From Maribacter sp. BPC-D8 (lineage in GTDB: Bacteria > Bacteroidota > Bacteroidia > Flavobacteriales > Flavobacteriaceae), in the NCBI RefSeq assembly GCF_035207705.1, contig NZ_CP128187.1, positions 4,402,001-4,466,000 of the forward strand: 64,000 nt of DNA, read 5' to 3'. The notes under the pieces are model-generated. The model was not told the DNA's origin. It made no database searches and was given only the letters and a program-made list of their open reading frames with translations. The position numbers and the translations under genes were made by a program. This document shows positions 9,213 to 16,078 of the stretch, one piece after another; the first letter of the stretch is position 1, and each line of letters opens with the position of its first letter.

Positions 9213-9264
9213 CTGGTTAACCAGTTTGGTTGACCAAAAATACATATATTTGTAAGAATGGCAA
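9213..9264. promoter_or_regulatory. Divergent promoter region with tandem operator (PL6/PL7 unit and TIM-barrel/RraA unit)
   Basis: Minus strand: TTG at 9262-9264, 19 bases, TATTTTTG at 9235-9242, then palindromes TTGGTTGACCAA (9226-9237) and CTGGTTAACCAG (9213-9224), with the same geometry as at 5504-5555. Plus strand: TATATTTG at 9245-9252 also matches the -7 consensus, preceded by TTG inside the operator (spacing 16, a little short). The block could therefore control both directions. The plus-strand -7 box is imperfect in the other copy, where no plus-strand gene follows. Confidence 0.68.
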
Positions 9265-9311
9265 CTAATTAACACAAAACCTATTGATAAAATACAAAAG
9301 AGATATTAAAA

Positions 9312-10280
9312 ATGAGAGAAGATAAAAAAGGTATTTCTAGAAGAAATTTCACAAAAAAGTCAGCTATGGCATTGGCAGGCATGCCTTTGGTGCGGTTAGA
9401 TAGTGATTTGCTAAAACCAATGTTCGCTGCAGATGATGCTATTGAAGTGCACTTATTCTCTAAACATTTACAATTTCTTGATTACAATGAGATGTCAGCA
9501 GTAGCTGCAGAAATTGGATTCGATGGATTAGATTTAACGGTCCGCCCCAAAGGTCATGTATTGCCAGAAAGGGTAAATGAAGATTTACCTAAGGCAGTAG
9601 AAGCCATGAAAAAATATGGATTGAAGTCCAAGATGATGACCACCAATGTTTGGGATATTACAGACGCCGGTCAACAAAAAGTTTTAAAGACAGCGAGCGC
9701 ATTAAAGTTTGAATATTATAGAACAGGTTGGTTAAGTTACCCTGAAGAAAAATCAATAGAAGAAAGTCTGGCAACATATGCCACGCAGGCTAATCATTTA
9801 GAAATCCTAAATAAAGAATTAGGATTAATCGGGTGCTATCAAAATCATGCAGGTAATCATGTAGGTGCACCGATTTGGGATCTGCCTACGATTTTTTCAA
9901 AAACGAACAATGAGTTTTTAGGATGTCAGTACGATATAAGGCATGCGGTAGTAGAAGGCGGCAAAAGTTGGGAGTTAGATTTAAGACGCATTCAGTCGTA
10001 TATCAAATCTATAGTTATCAAAGATTTTAAATGGGGAAAGAAAGATGGAGTCTGGGAGCCTATTAATACGCCTTTAGGGGAAGGTATGGTAGATTTTAAT
10101 CGATACTTTTCTTTACTCAAAAAGTATAAGATAAACGTTCCCATGTCATTACATTTAGAATATGACCTCGGTGGAGCCGAACACGGTGCATCAAAAATTA
10201 CAATAGATAAAAAAGAAGTATTCGCTAAGATGAAAAAGGATTTAACCTTTATCAAAGAAGCATGGAAAAAAGCGGAATAA
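9312..10280 (+). CDS. TIM-barrel sugar isomerase/epimerase-like protein with Tat-type leader
   Basis: 322 residues. The N-terminus carries a twin-arginine motif (SRRNFTKKS, 9-17) and a weakly hydrophobic stretch, so export through Tat is likely. The rest is a xylose-isomerase-like (AP endonuclease 2) TIM barrel: IGFDGLDLTVRP near 60-71, CYQNHAGNHVG, QYDIRHAVVEGG, IKDFKWG and HLEYDLGG near the C-terminus supply candidate metal and substrate residues. Family knowledge: members isomerise or epimerise sugars, and some act as 3-keto-glycoside lyases. No specific substrate can be read from the sequence. It is divergent from the PL6 lipoprotein gene across the tandem operator, and the RraA-like gene follows 23 bp downstream. 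A role in uronate or glycoside processing is inference only. Confidence 0.75.
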   Translation: MREDKKGISRRNFTKKSAMALAGMPLVRLDSDLLKPMFAADDAIEVHLFSKHLQFLDYNEMSAVAAEIGFDGLDLTVRPKGHVLPERVNEDLPKAVEAMKKYGLKSKMMTTNVWDITDAGQQKVLKTASALKFEYYRTGWLSYPEEKSIEESLATYATQANHLEILNKELGLIGCYQNHAGNHVGAPIWDLPTIFSKTNNEFLGCQYDIRHAVVEGGKSWELDLRRIQSYIKSIVIKDFKWGKKDGVWEPINTPLGEGMVDFNRYFSLLKKYKINVPMSLHLEYDLGGAEHGASKITIDKKEVFAKMKKDLTFIKEAWKKAE

Positions 10281-10303
10281 TATAAATTTTCAGATCAAAA
10301 AGA

Positions 10304-11023
10304 ATGACCAAAATAGCTAAAGCAACAAAAGATAAATTAAGAAAGGTTAGTACGGCAACCGTTGCAACCTGTTTATTTAAAAAGGGATTAAAAAATCAGT
10401 TTATACAACATGTAAAACCATTAAAATTAGGTCGACCGACAATGGTGGGCGAGGCGTATACCTTGCGTTACATACCTGCTCGTGAAGATCTGAATCCTAT
10501 TACGGTTTTTAGAGATCCTAAGCATTTACAAAGGGTAGCGGTAGAAGAATGCCCAGAAGGTAGTGTTATGGTAATCGATAGTAGGCAAAATGCTAGAGCG
10601 GCATCTGCAGGATCTATTTTGGTAACACGATTAATGGTGAGAAAAGCAGAAGGTATTATTACGGATGGCGGCTTTAGAGACTCCGCCGAAATTGCCGATT
10701 TAGATTTTTCGTCATATCATAATAGACCTACAGCACCTACCAATTTAACCTTGCACCAAGCTATAGCTATAAATGATCCTATTGGTTGTGGCGATGTAGC
10801 AGTTTTTCCTGGTGATATTATACTCGGCGATGATGACGGAGTAATGGTAATCCCGGCACATCTTGCCGATGAGGTTGCAGATGAATGCATTCAGATGACC
10901 TCGTATGAAGATTTCGTTTTGGAAATGGTAGAAGGAGGGGAACCTGTTATAGGGTTGTACCCAATGGTAAGTGATGAAGCTAAAGTTAAGTTTGAAAAAT
11001 GGAAGTCAAAGAGAAATGAATAA
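10304..11023 (+). CDS. RraA-family protein (aldolase-like fold)
   Basis: 239 residues of the RraA/HMG-aldolase fold. The characteristic ITDGGFRDSAEI stretch carries the Arg-Asp pair that binds the divalent metal and substrate in 4-hydroxy-4-methyl-2-oxoglutarate aldolases, and GDVAVFPGDIILGDDDGVMVIP is the usual C-terminal block. No signal peptide is seen. Family knowledge: bacterial members include class II pyruvate aldolases and oxaloacetate decarboxylases as well as RNase E regulators; the conserved metal motif favours an enzyme here. It sits 23 bp after the TIM-barrel gene, so both are probably co-transcribed from the promoter at about 9250. Since alginate breakdown ends in pyruvate-yielding aldol cleavage, an aldolase role in that network is a reasonable but untested inference. 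Confidence 0.78.
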   Translation: MTKIAKATKDKLRKVSTATVATCLFKKGLKNQFIQHVKPLKLGRPTMVGEAYTLRYIPAREDLNPITVFRDPKHLQRVAVEECPEGSVMVIDSRQNARAASAGSILVTRLMVRKAEGIITDGGFRDSAEIADLDFSSYHNRPTAPTNLTLHQAIAINDPIGCGDVAVFPGDIILGDDDGVMVIPAHLADEVADECIQMTSYEDFVLEMVEGGEPVIGLYPMVSDEAKVKFEKWKSKRNE

Positions 11024-11104
11024 GTTTCGTTCAAACTAAAGCAGATTACTAGCGTTTTATGGCCATTACCAGTTTGTTTTAGTATGAAGTGTAGACTTCA
11101 AAAA

Positions 11105-11509
11105 TCAGATTACTCTTTTGTTCAGGTATTTTTTAAGTAATGGTATTTGAATAGCAAACAATAGTGCAAATACAGCCATCGAAAGTGTCATTGTTTTAGA
11201 AAACAAGTGATTTGAAATAGAAGGGTTTAATCTGGTATTAAAAAGATTACTGAAATCTATGTTGGATGAAAAGCTAGATGCTGAGGTCGTAAAAAAGGAA
11301 TATGTAAGAATTCCGGTTATCATGGCTAGTATGCCAATCCAAACGGGTTTAGAAATTAATGGTTTATAGGTAGTGAGGTCACTATTCGCAATTACGTCAA
11401 CTTGCGACATAATTTTAGAAGTAAAGTCTATTGAAGGAGTTTCAATTTTTGTCTCCTTCATGATTTTATCGGCTAGATTTTCTAATGTATTATTTTCCAT
11501 CTCTTTCAT
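11105..11509 (-). CDS. Small membrane protein following an ECF sigma factor (likely anti-sigma-type partner)
   Basis: 134 residues with a polar N-terminal part of about 50 residues and two transmembrane helices (about 53-72 and 108-125). No family is recognised. The gene overlaps the 3' end of the ECF sigma gene by 20 bp on the same strand, so translation is coupled. A second ATG at 11500 is an equally possible start. Inference: a cytoplasmic N-terminus plus two helices immediately downstream of a sigma factor suggests a membrane-bound regulator, but no zinc-binding anti-sigma motif (HxxxCxxC) is seen, so this rests on position alone. Confidence 0.6.
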   Translation of the reverse strand: MKEMENNTLENLADKIMKETKIETPSIDFTSKIMSQVDVIANSDLTTYKPLISKPVWIGILAMITGILTYSFFTTSASSFSSNIDFSNLFNTRLNPSISNHLFSKTMTLSMAVFALLFAIQIPLLKKYLNKRVI

Positions 11510-12077
11510 AATATTCCAATATTTCAGGTTCTATTCTATCTCTTACTATGCTTGCTAGCTTTTTTCGACTTCTATACAATTTTACTTTAACGTTATTTGC
11601 AGTTAAATCTACAATTTTTGCAATTTCCTCTAAAGACAATTCTTCAAAATAAAATAATGTTAATAGGGCAACATCATTACTTGGCAGTAGTTGCAAACAA
11701 TCTTGAATAGCTACTTTACGCTCTTCTTTTTCCATCATATCTAAAGCGTTGTCAATTGTTTTGACTTGATGCTCGGTGAATTCGTCAATGGCAACTATAT
11801 GTTGTTCTCTTTTTTGTTTTTTCAATCTATCTAAACAAGTAAAATATGCTACTTTATAAATCCAGGTTGAAAGTTTTGAATCGCCTTTAAATCTATTAAG
11901 AGAACGAAATACCTTAATAAATGTATCTTGAGATGCTTCTTCAGCTTCTTCTCTATGTTTTAGAATTCGCAATGCAAGGGTGAATACCAAATCTTTATAT
12001 CGGTCTACAATAACATTAAACGATTGCGTATCGCCTGCCAAGATAGCATCAATTAGTGGTTGGTCGTTTATGTTCAT
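11490..12077 (-). CDS. ECF-family RNA polymerase sigma factor
   Basis: 195 residues, a usual ECF length. Region 2 is recognisable: IVDRYKDLVFTLALRIL near 23-39, then EEASQDTFIKVFR and STWIYKVAYFTCLDRLK. Region 4 follows with LQLLPSNDVALLTLFYFEELSLEEIA and the helix-turn-helix TANNVKVKLYRSRKKL. It would direct RNA polymerase to a small regulon. The next gene overlaps its end and encodes a two-helix membrane protein, a usual position for a sigma-controlling partner. The divergent DUF6249 gene starts 140 bp away and could be a target. The signal cannot be read from the sequence. Confidence 0.92.
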   Translation of the reverse strand: MNINDQPLIDAILAGDTQSFNVIVDRYKDLVFTLALRILKHREEAEEASQDTFIKVFRSLNRFKGDSKLSTWIYKVAYFTCLDRLKKQKREQHIVAIDEFTEHQVKTIDNALDMMEKEERKVAIQDCLQLLPSNDVALLTLFYFEELSLEEIAKIVDLTANNVKVKLYRSRKKLASIVRDRIEPEILEYYERDGK

Positions 12078-12216
12078 TTGTATGTAAGACGATAGACCTT
12101 ATGCTAAGGTTACATCTATTGTTGAAATTATTTTAATAAAAGTGTAACCTTACTTTTAAAGCTGTCGTCATATGCTATGAATCAAAATTATATTAATCAA
12201 TTAAAAAACAAAAGTT

Positions 12217-12561
12217 ATGGACCCAGCAATCATTATTCCCTTAGTACTATTCGGATCAATCTTCGGAATATTTTATTTGTTTATCTCTAGTAGAAATAAG
12301 GAGCGTTTGGCACTTATTGAAAAAGGAGCAGATGCCAGTATTTTTACTAGAGGCACAGGTAAATCGCCAGTTTCGAAAGTTATAATCCTTAACCTCTCTT
12401 TGCTTCTTATGGGCATAGGTTTAGGTATTTTCATAGCAACATTAATAGATCACTTTACATCTCTAGATTCAGATACAATTTATCCGGCAACAATTTTCTT
12501 AATGGCAGGTATAGGTTTGTTTATTGGTTTTAAAATGACTAGTGCTATGGATGAAAAATAG
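12217..12561 (+). CDS. DUF6249-type small membrane protein
   Basis: 114 residues with an N-terminal transmembrane helix (about 4-22), a polar stretch containing NKERLALIEKG (28-38), and two further helices (about 53-73 and 87-104). The NKERLALIEKGAD pattern followed by two helices is typical of DUF6249 proteins of Bacteroidota, whose function is unknown. They are often found next to ECF sigma genes, as here, where the sigma gene is divergent 140 bp away. A good terminator follows at 12589-12622. It is probably an inner-membrane protein linked to the sigma pathway, by context only. Confidence 0.72.
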   Translation: MDPAIIIPLVLFGSIFGIFYLFISSRNKERLALIEKGADASIFTRGTGKSPVSKVIILNLSLLLMGIGLGIFIATLIDHFTSLDSDTIYPATIFLMAGIGLFIGFKMTSAMDEK

Positions 12562-12588
12562 AATAAAACTTACTAATATATTACAGAG

Positions 12589-12622
12589 CCACTTTTGTCG
12601 ATTTAGATAAAAGTGGTTTTTT
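12589..12622 (+). terminator. Rho-independent terminator
   Basis: Stem CCACTTTT (12589-12596) with AAAAGTGG (12609-12616), followed by six T residues. It ends the DUF6249 transcript 27 bp after its stop codon. Confidence 0.8.
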
Positions 12623-12754
12623 ATTTAAAGTAGTGGGTAACCATGGTTTTTATATTGTAATTATAGATATAATAAGGCTAAGCAAAGTTTGTAATCTTAC
12701 ATTGATGATTGCCATCAAAAGGGTTTTTTTATTAGAACTATTTGCAGGTTTGAC

Positions 12755-12797
12755 AAAAAAAAATAGTGATTTGCTCTATGTAAAGAACAAATCACTA
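12755..12797 (-). terminator. Rho-independent terminator of the peroxiredoxin-like gene
   Basis: Perfect 10-bp stem, TAGTGATTTG (12764-12773) with CAAATCACTA (12788-12797). On the minus strand it is followed by nine T residues (12755-12763), 24 bp past the stop codon of the gene at 12822. Confidence 0.85.
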
Positions 12798-12821
12798 GAA
12801 TACTTTTAATTTCAATTTATC

Positions 12822-13331
12822 TTACTCACCACCTCTTGCAGGGTAGTTGTTTTTGTTGACGTAATCTATGGCATTCAAAATATCATCCCAATGAGGTCTT
12901 GCAAATGGCATTGTTTGAATAGCACTTGCATATAAGGTATTGTCGGGGCGAATTAAAAATAAACCAGGTTCAGAAAATTCATCTGGTTCTTTATCTGACG
13001 TTTTTTTAGAAACATATAATCCCCACTCTCTAGCAGTCTCAATAGGTAAATTATAACCCACAGGCAATTCTGGTATATTCCATTCTTTACCAGCTTTCTT
13101 AGCCCGTTCTTCACTATCACTACTAATTGCAATTAAGTGAACACCTCTGTCACTAAAATCTTTTAATTTTGTTGCTAGATCTTCCAGATAGTTTTTACAA
13201 ACTGGACAATGCAATCCCCTATAAAAAACGATCATAGTAAAAGATGTACTGGCTTGGTCATATAAGCTCCACTGCGTATCGTTAATTAATGGTATTTTTA
13301 AATCAGGTACTTCTGTTGTGGGTTTTATCAT
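12822..13331 (-). CDS. Peroxiredoxin-like (AhpC/TSA) thioredoxin-fold protein
   Basis: 169 residues without a signal peptide, so cytoplasmic. The thioredoxin-fold core has FYRGLHCPVC, with C42 as peroxidatic-type cysteine and C45 three residues on, and the DRGVHLIAISSDSEERAKK block that follows in AhpC/TSA proteins. Family knowledge: such proteins reduce peroxides by a thiol mechanism, though the CPVC arrangement is that of the peroxiredoxin-like subgroup and not typical 2-Cys peroxiredoxin (no distant resolving Cys is seen). It has its own terminator and stands alone, with no partner reductase nearby. The family call is secure; the exact substrate is not. Confidence 0.85.
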   Translation of the reverse strand: MIKPTTEVPDLKIPLINDTQWSLYDQASTSFTMIVFYRGLHCPVCKNYLEDLATKLKDFSDRGVHLIAISSDSEERAKKAGKEWNIPELPVGYNLPIETAREWGLYVSKKTSDKEPDEFSEPGLFLIRPDNTLYASAIQTMPFARPHWDDILNAIDYVNKNNYPARGGE

Positions 13332-13440
13332 GGTAATATTATTTTATAATTAGTATACTGTAAAGGTATATGAGGTGCTTTCAAAAGCTTTGTTGCATCC
13401 CTTTTAGTATTAATGCAATGCATGAATATGAATTGGCTAC

Positions 13441-13908
13441 TTATTGATTGTCTGTTAACCATTGCTCGTATTTAGCATACTGTGCGCTAGACAAAATACC
13501 TTCCATCTGTCGTGTACGCTCACTTTCTAAACTGCCTAACATTTCGCCGCTAGTCGTATTTGCCTGTTTTGTTTTAAAACGTTCCATAGAAGATTTGAAA
13601 ATGCTAATTTGATTTTCGCTCATCTCTAAGGCAGTAAACATTTCTGAATATTCGGTACCTAAACCTTTTGAGCTATTTTTTGCCCCAATAGTGTTCATGG
13701 CACCAGTTGATCCATTCACTTGCGTCGCCATATTATTTTGAGCCATTGGTGATTCGGTAGTAGTACTTTTTGTTGCTTTCGTGCTTGTTACATTTTGCTT
13801 AGTAGTTGTTTCGGTAATGTTTGAAGTCGTTTTTTTAGTACTCGAACATGAGCTCAAAATGGCAGTTAATGCTAGGGTAACTATAATTTTATTTTTCATG
13901 ATTTTCAT
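13441..13908 (-). CDS. Hypothetical lipoprotein, Ser/Thr-rich
   Basis: About 155 residues with a lipoprotein leader (TAILSSC). The mature N-terminal half is a Ser/Thr/Lys-rich, low-complexity linker of about 60 residues; the C-terminal half is predicted helical and charged (ALEMSENQISIFKSSMERF, then SSAQYAKYEQW). ATG codons at 13923, 13908 and 13899 are all in frame; 13908 or 13899 gives a normal basic leader, while 13923 adds the atypical acidic MESEN. The helical end resembles small Bacteroidota proteins ending in an LspAQ-type motif (L/S-x-x-Q-x-x-x-Y), function unknown. No operon partner is nearby. Confidence 0.65.
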   Translation of the reverse strand: MKIMKNKIIVTLALTAILSSCSSTKKTTSNITETTTKQNVTSTKATKSTTTESPMAQNNMATQVNGSTGAMNTIGAKNSSKGLGTEYSEMFTALEMSENQISIFKSSMERFKTKQANTTSGEMLGSLESERTRQMEGILSSAQYAKYEQWLTDNQ

Positions 13909-14131
13909 ATTTTCAGATTCCATTGAAAATTATGGCCTTAAATAAATTTCTATAGTCGCTATCACATTTAAAATTGACTCTTAGGGTATAATGTTTGTTG
14001 TTTATTGTCGTATTCGAAGAAATCTAATGATAAATAGTTTTTGTAAGAAAAATAACACTATTAAGTACATGTAATTGATTGAAAGTTGCTATCTTAATAA
14101 CTGTTTTAAGTAGTCCTATATACCTTACTAT

Positions 14132-14572
14132 ATGTACAATCTTGTGTATAAGTCAATTGCCAATAGCCTAACACCTGCTCAGGTTGATGAAATTTTATTG
14201 GAATCAAGAGATTTTAATGGCAAACATGATATTACAGGATGTCTTATCTATCATGATGGTTTTTTTGTGCAATACTTAGAAGGCGATGCCGAGATAGTCA
14301 TGGCATTATTTGAGAAAATAAGGGTAGATACTCGACATTATGAAGTTATTCTTCTATCTCAAGGTAATATTTATTCAAGGGAGTTCGATACATGGAGTAT
14401 GGCGTATCTCTCAGATAAACTGCCAAACGAAGCTTTTCAATATATTAAGTTAATGGTTAGTCCCGAATTTGAAATTCCCGATATGTCGGTTATTCCTAAT
14501 CCGACTTCTAAAAGATTTTGGCTAGCGGCAAAGAATTTGTTGAATAAGATAGGGCATGATAATTTTAACTAG
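14132..14572 (+). CDS. BLUF-domain blue-light photoreceptor (short form)
   Basis: 146 residues. A BLUF domain (about 1-95) is followed by a C-terminal extension of about 50 residues without a known output domain. The flavin-site residues are all present: Y6 (LVYKS), N29 (FNGKHDITG), Q47 (FFVQYLEG), and the W-x-M pattern in DTWSMAY. Family knowledge: the Tyr-Gln pair rearranges hydrogen bonds to FAD on blue light, and short BLUF proteins act through partner proteins. A single-domain response regulator lies about 200 bp downstream on the same strand and could be such a partner, by inference. A second BLUF protein of the same architecture is at 55519. Confidence 0.9.
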   Translation: MYNLVYKSIANSLTPAQVDEILLESRDFNGKHDITGCLIYHDGFFVQYLEGDAEIVMALFEKIRVDTRHYEVILLSQGNIYSREFDTWSMAYLSDKLPNEAFQYIKLMVSPEFEIPDMSVIPNPTSKRFWLAAKNLLNKIGHDNFN

Positions 14573-14768
14573 AAGAGGTAATCCGAATTATATTATCAGA
14601 GGAAACGCTTTGTGCACTTATTAATAAACACAAAAAATAAATAAGTGATTTTTAAGTATTTATTGATAGAGTGTATATGCTTTAGAGTCATTATTCGTTT
14701 TTATTGGTAGAATTTTATTTAATATTTCTATATAATTTTGAAAGACATTTTCACTTTATATAGAAATA

Positions 14769-15206
14769 ATGCAAGAACTGAAAATATATATTGCGGATGA
14801 CGATTTTGATGACCGCGATTTTTTTATGGATGCTTTGAAGAGTATAGATATAAATACAGAAGTATCTCAATTTGATAATGGTATCGATTTAATGGATAGA
14901 TTATTCTCTGATGTTACCTTACCACACGTAATATTTTTAGATTTATATATGCCTATTATGGATGGTTTTGAGTGTCTTATGGATATAAGAAATTTTCAAC
15001 AATTTAAGGATATATACATCATTGCTTATTCTTCAATTTATAGAGATAGAGAAGTAAATCAGCTAAAAGATGAAGGTGCTAATCAGTTTTTGAGAAAATC
15101 ATCTTCCTTCAAAGAATTGAAAGAGTTGCTATCAAAGTCTTTGAGAAAAGTACTGGTCAATAATGACGAAGCAGTGCTTAAGAATGAATTCGTTGTTTTA
15201 CTTTAA
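14769..15206 (+). CDS. Single-domain response regulator (receiver only)
   Basis: 145 residues consisting of one REC domain with a short tail. The acidic cluster DDD (10-12), the phosphoacceptor D58 (FLDLYMP), a Ser in the switch position (AYSS) and the conserved Lys in QFLRKSSS are all visible. No output domain follows, so it would act by protein contact or in a phosphorelay. Its group of receivers (LKIYIADDDFDDRDFF) is common in flavobacteria close to sensor kinases, but no kinase is adjacent here; the nearest partner gene is the BLUF gene upstream. A clear terminator follows at 15235-15281. Confidence 0.88.
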   Translation: MQELKIYIADDDFDDRDFFMDALKSIDINTEVSQFDNGIDLMDRLFSDVTLPHVIFLDLYMPIMDGFECLMDIRNFQQFKDIYIIAYSSIYRDREVNQLKDEGANQFLRKSSSFKELKELLSKSLRKVLVNNDEAVLKNEFVVLL

Positions 15207-15234
15207 TTCAAGCATATTTTACTTCTATTTTCAT

Positions 15235-15281
15235 AATCGTTTAATGGTATTTGGCAATACTGATAAACGATTCCTTTTTTT
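15235..15281 (+). terminator. Rho-independent terminator of the response regulator gene
   Basis: AATCGTTTA (15235-15243) pairs with TAAACGATT (15264-15272). A minor inner stem lies in the loop, and seven T residues follow at 15275-15281. Confidence 0.75.
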
Positions 15282-15356
15282 ATAATCCCTAAAGCAATAT
15301 TTAGAACTAATTTTCTGTATTTTTAGATAACAGATACATCCATCAAAATATAAATT

Positions 15357-15797
15357 ATGAATAATATTTTACGAACCCTTTTAGTAATTGTGGTAATGAT
15401 TGCTAGTGGCACACAAGTATACGGTCAAAAAAAATTAGACGAACAAGCTGTTGCCGATTTACAGAAAACACCTAAATATGGTTTTATACTCACCACAGAA
15501 AGGCATTTTAAGGGTGTGCTAAGTATGTATGACCTTTTGATTGAAAATGGAGTTAAGATAGAGGAATACGAAATTGTGGTCAAAGGTAAAGTGGTGACTC
15601 AATTGGTAAAAGGTTCAGAGCTTGAAGAGTTCTTTCAAAAATATAAGGGTAAGGTTAAAGTTAGTGTATGCAGTGTTGCTATGGAAAAACTAGGTGTGGC
15701 AGAAGAAACACTTTTTGACGGTCTCGATGTTACCCCGACAGCCTCGGTACGTGTTTTACAACTACAAGCTAATGGTTATAATACATTAACGTACTAA
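15357..15797 (+). CDS. DsrE-like family protein with signal peptide
   Basis: 146 residues with a signal peptide (about 1-23, ending YGQ), so periplasmic. The remainder fits the DsrE/DsrF-like fold: a hydrophobic strand, then SVCSVAMEKLGV with C105 at the position of the conserved DsrE-type cysteine, then a TLFDGLDVTPTASVRVLQLQANGYNTL ending typical of the family. Family knowledge: DsrE-like proteins bind or carry sulfane sulfur on a Cys, although the periplasmic versions are poorly understood. It stands alone between two terminators. Confidence 0.75.
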   Translation: MNNILRTLLVIVVMIASGTQVYGQKKLDEQAVADLQKTPKYGFILTTERHFKGVLSMYDLLIENGVKIEEYEIVVKGKVVTQLVKGSELEEFFQKYKGKVKVSVCSVAMEKLGVAEETLFDGLDVTPTASVRVLQLQANGYNTLTY

Positions 15798-15903
15798 AGA
15801 ATAAGTAAAAACAGAAACTACCCTATAGCTACTTTTCAGGGAAGTTTTATTTGCACACTCAGCGTAATTAGCATGTTTTTTATATTTGCGAATTAACCAG
15901 AAT

Positions 15904-15939
15904 AAAAAAGCTTCTAGAACTCAGTTTTAGAAGCTTTTT
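15904..15939. terminator. Bidirectional rho-independent terminator
   Basis: AGCTTCTA (15909-15916) pairs with TAGAAGCT (15928-15935), flanked by an A-run on the left (15904-15908) and a T-run on the right (15936-15939). It separates the DsrE-like gene from topB. Confidence 0.7.
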
Positions 15940-15968
15940 ATATAATATTACCTGTAGCAAACAATTTA

Positions 15969-15976
15969 TATATTTG
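15969..15976 (+). promoter_or_regulatory. Possible -7 element upstream of topB
   Basis: TATATTTG matches the Bacteroidota TAnnTTTG box about 100 bp before the topB start codon. No convincing TTG lies 19-21 bases upstream, so the call is weak. Confidence 0.3.
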
Positions 15977-16078
15977 TCCTAATAATAATGTTCGACAGTT
16001 GTGAGTTTTCGTTTCATAAATAACCATGACTGCTTCGACGAAGACCCATGCCTAAATCTTTAATTTTCAACACATAAA

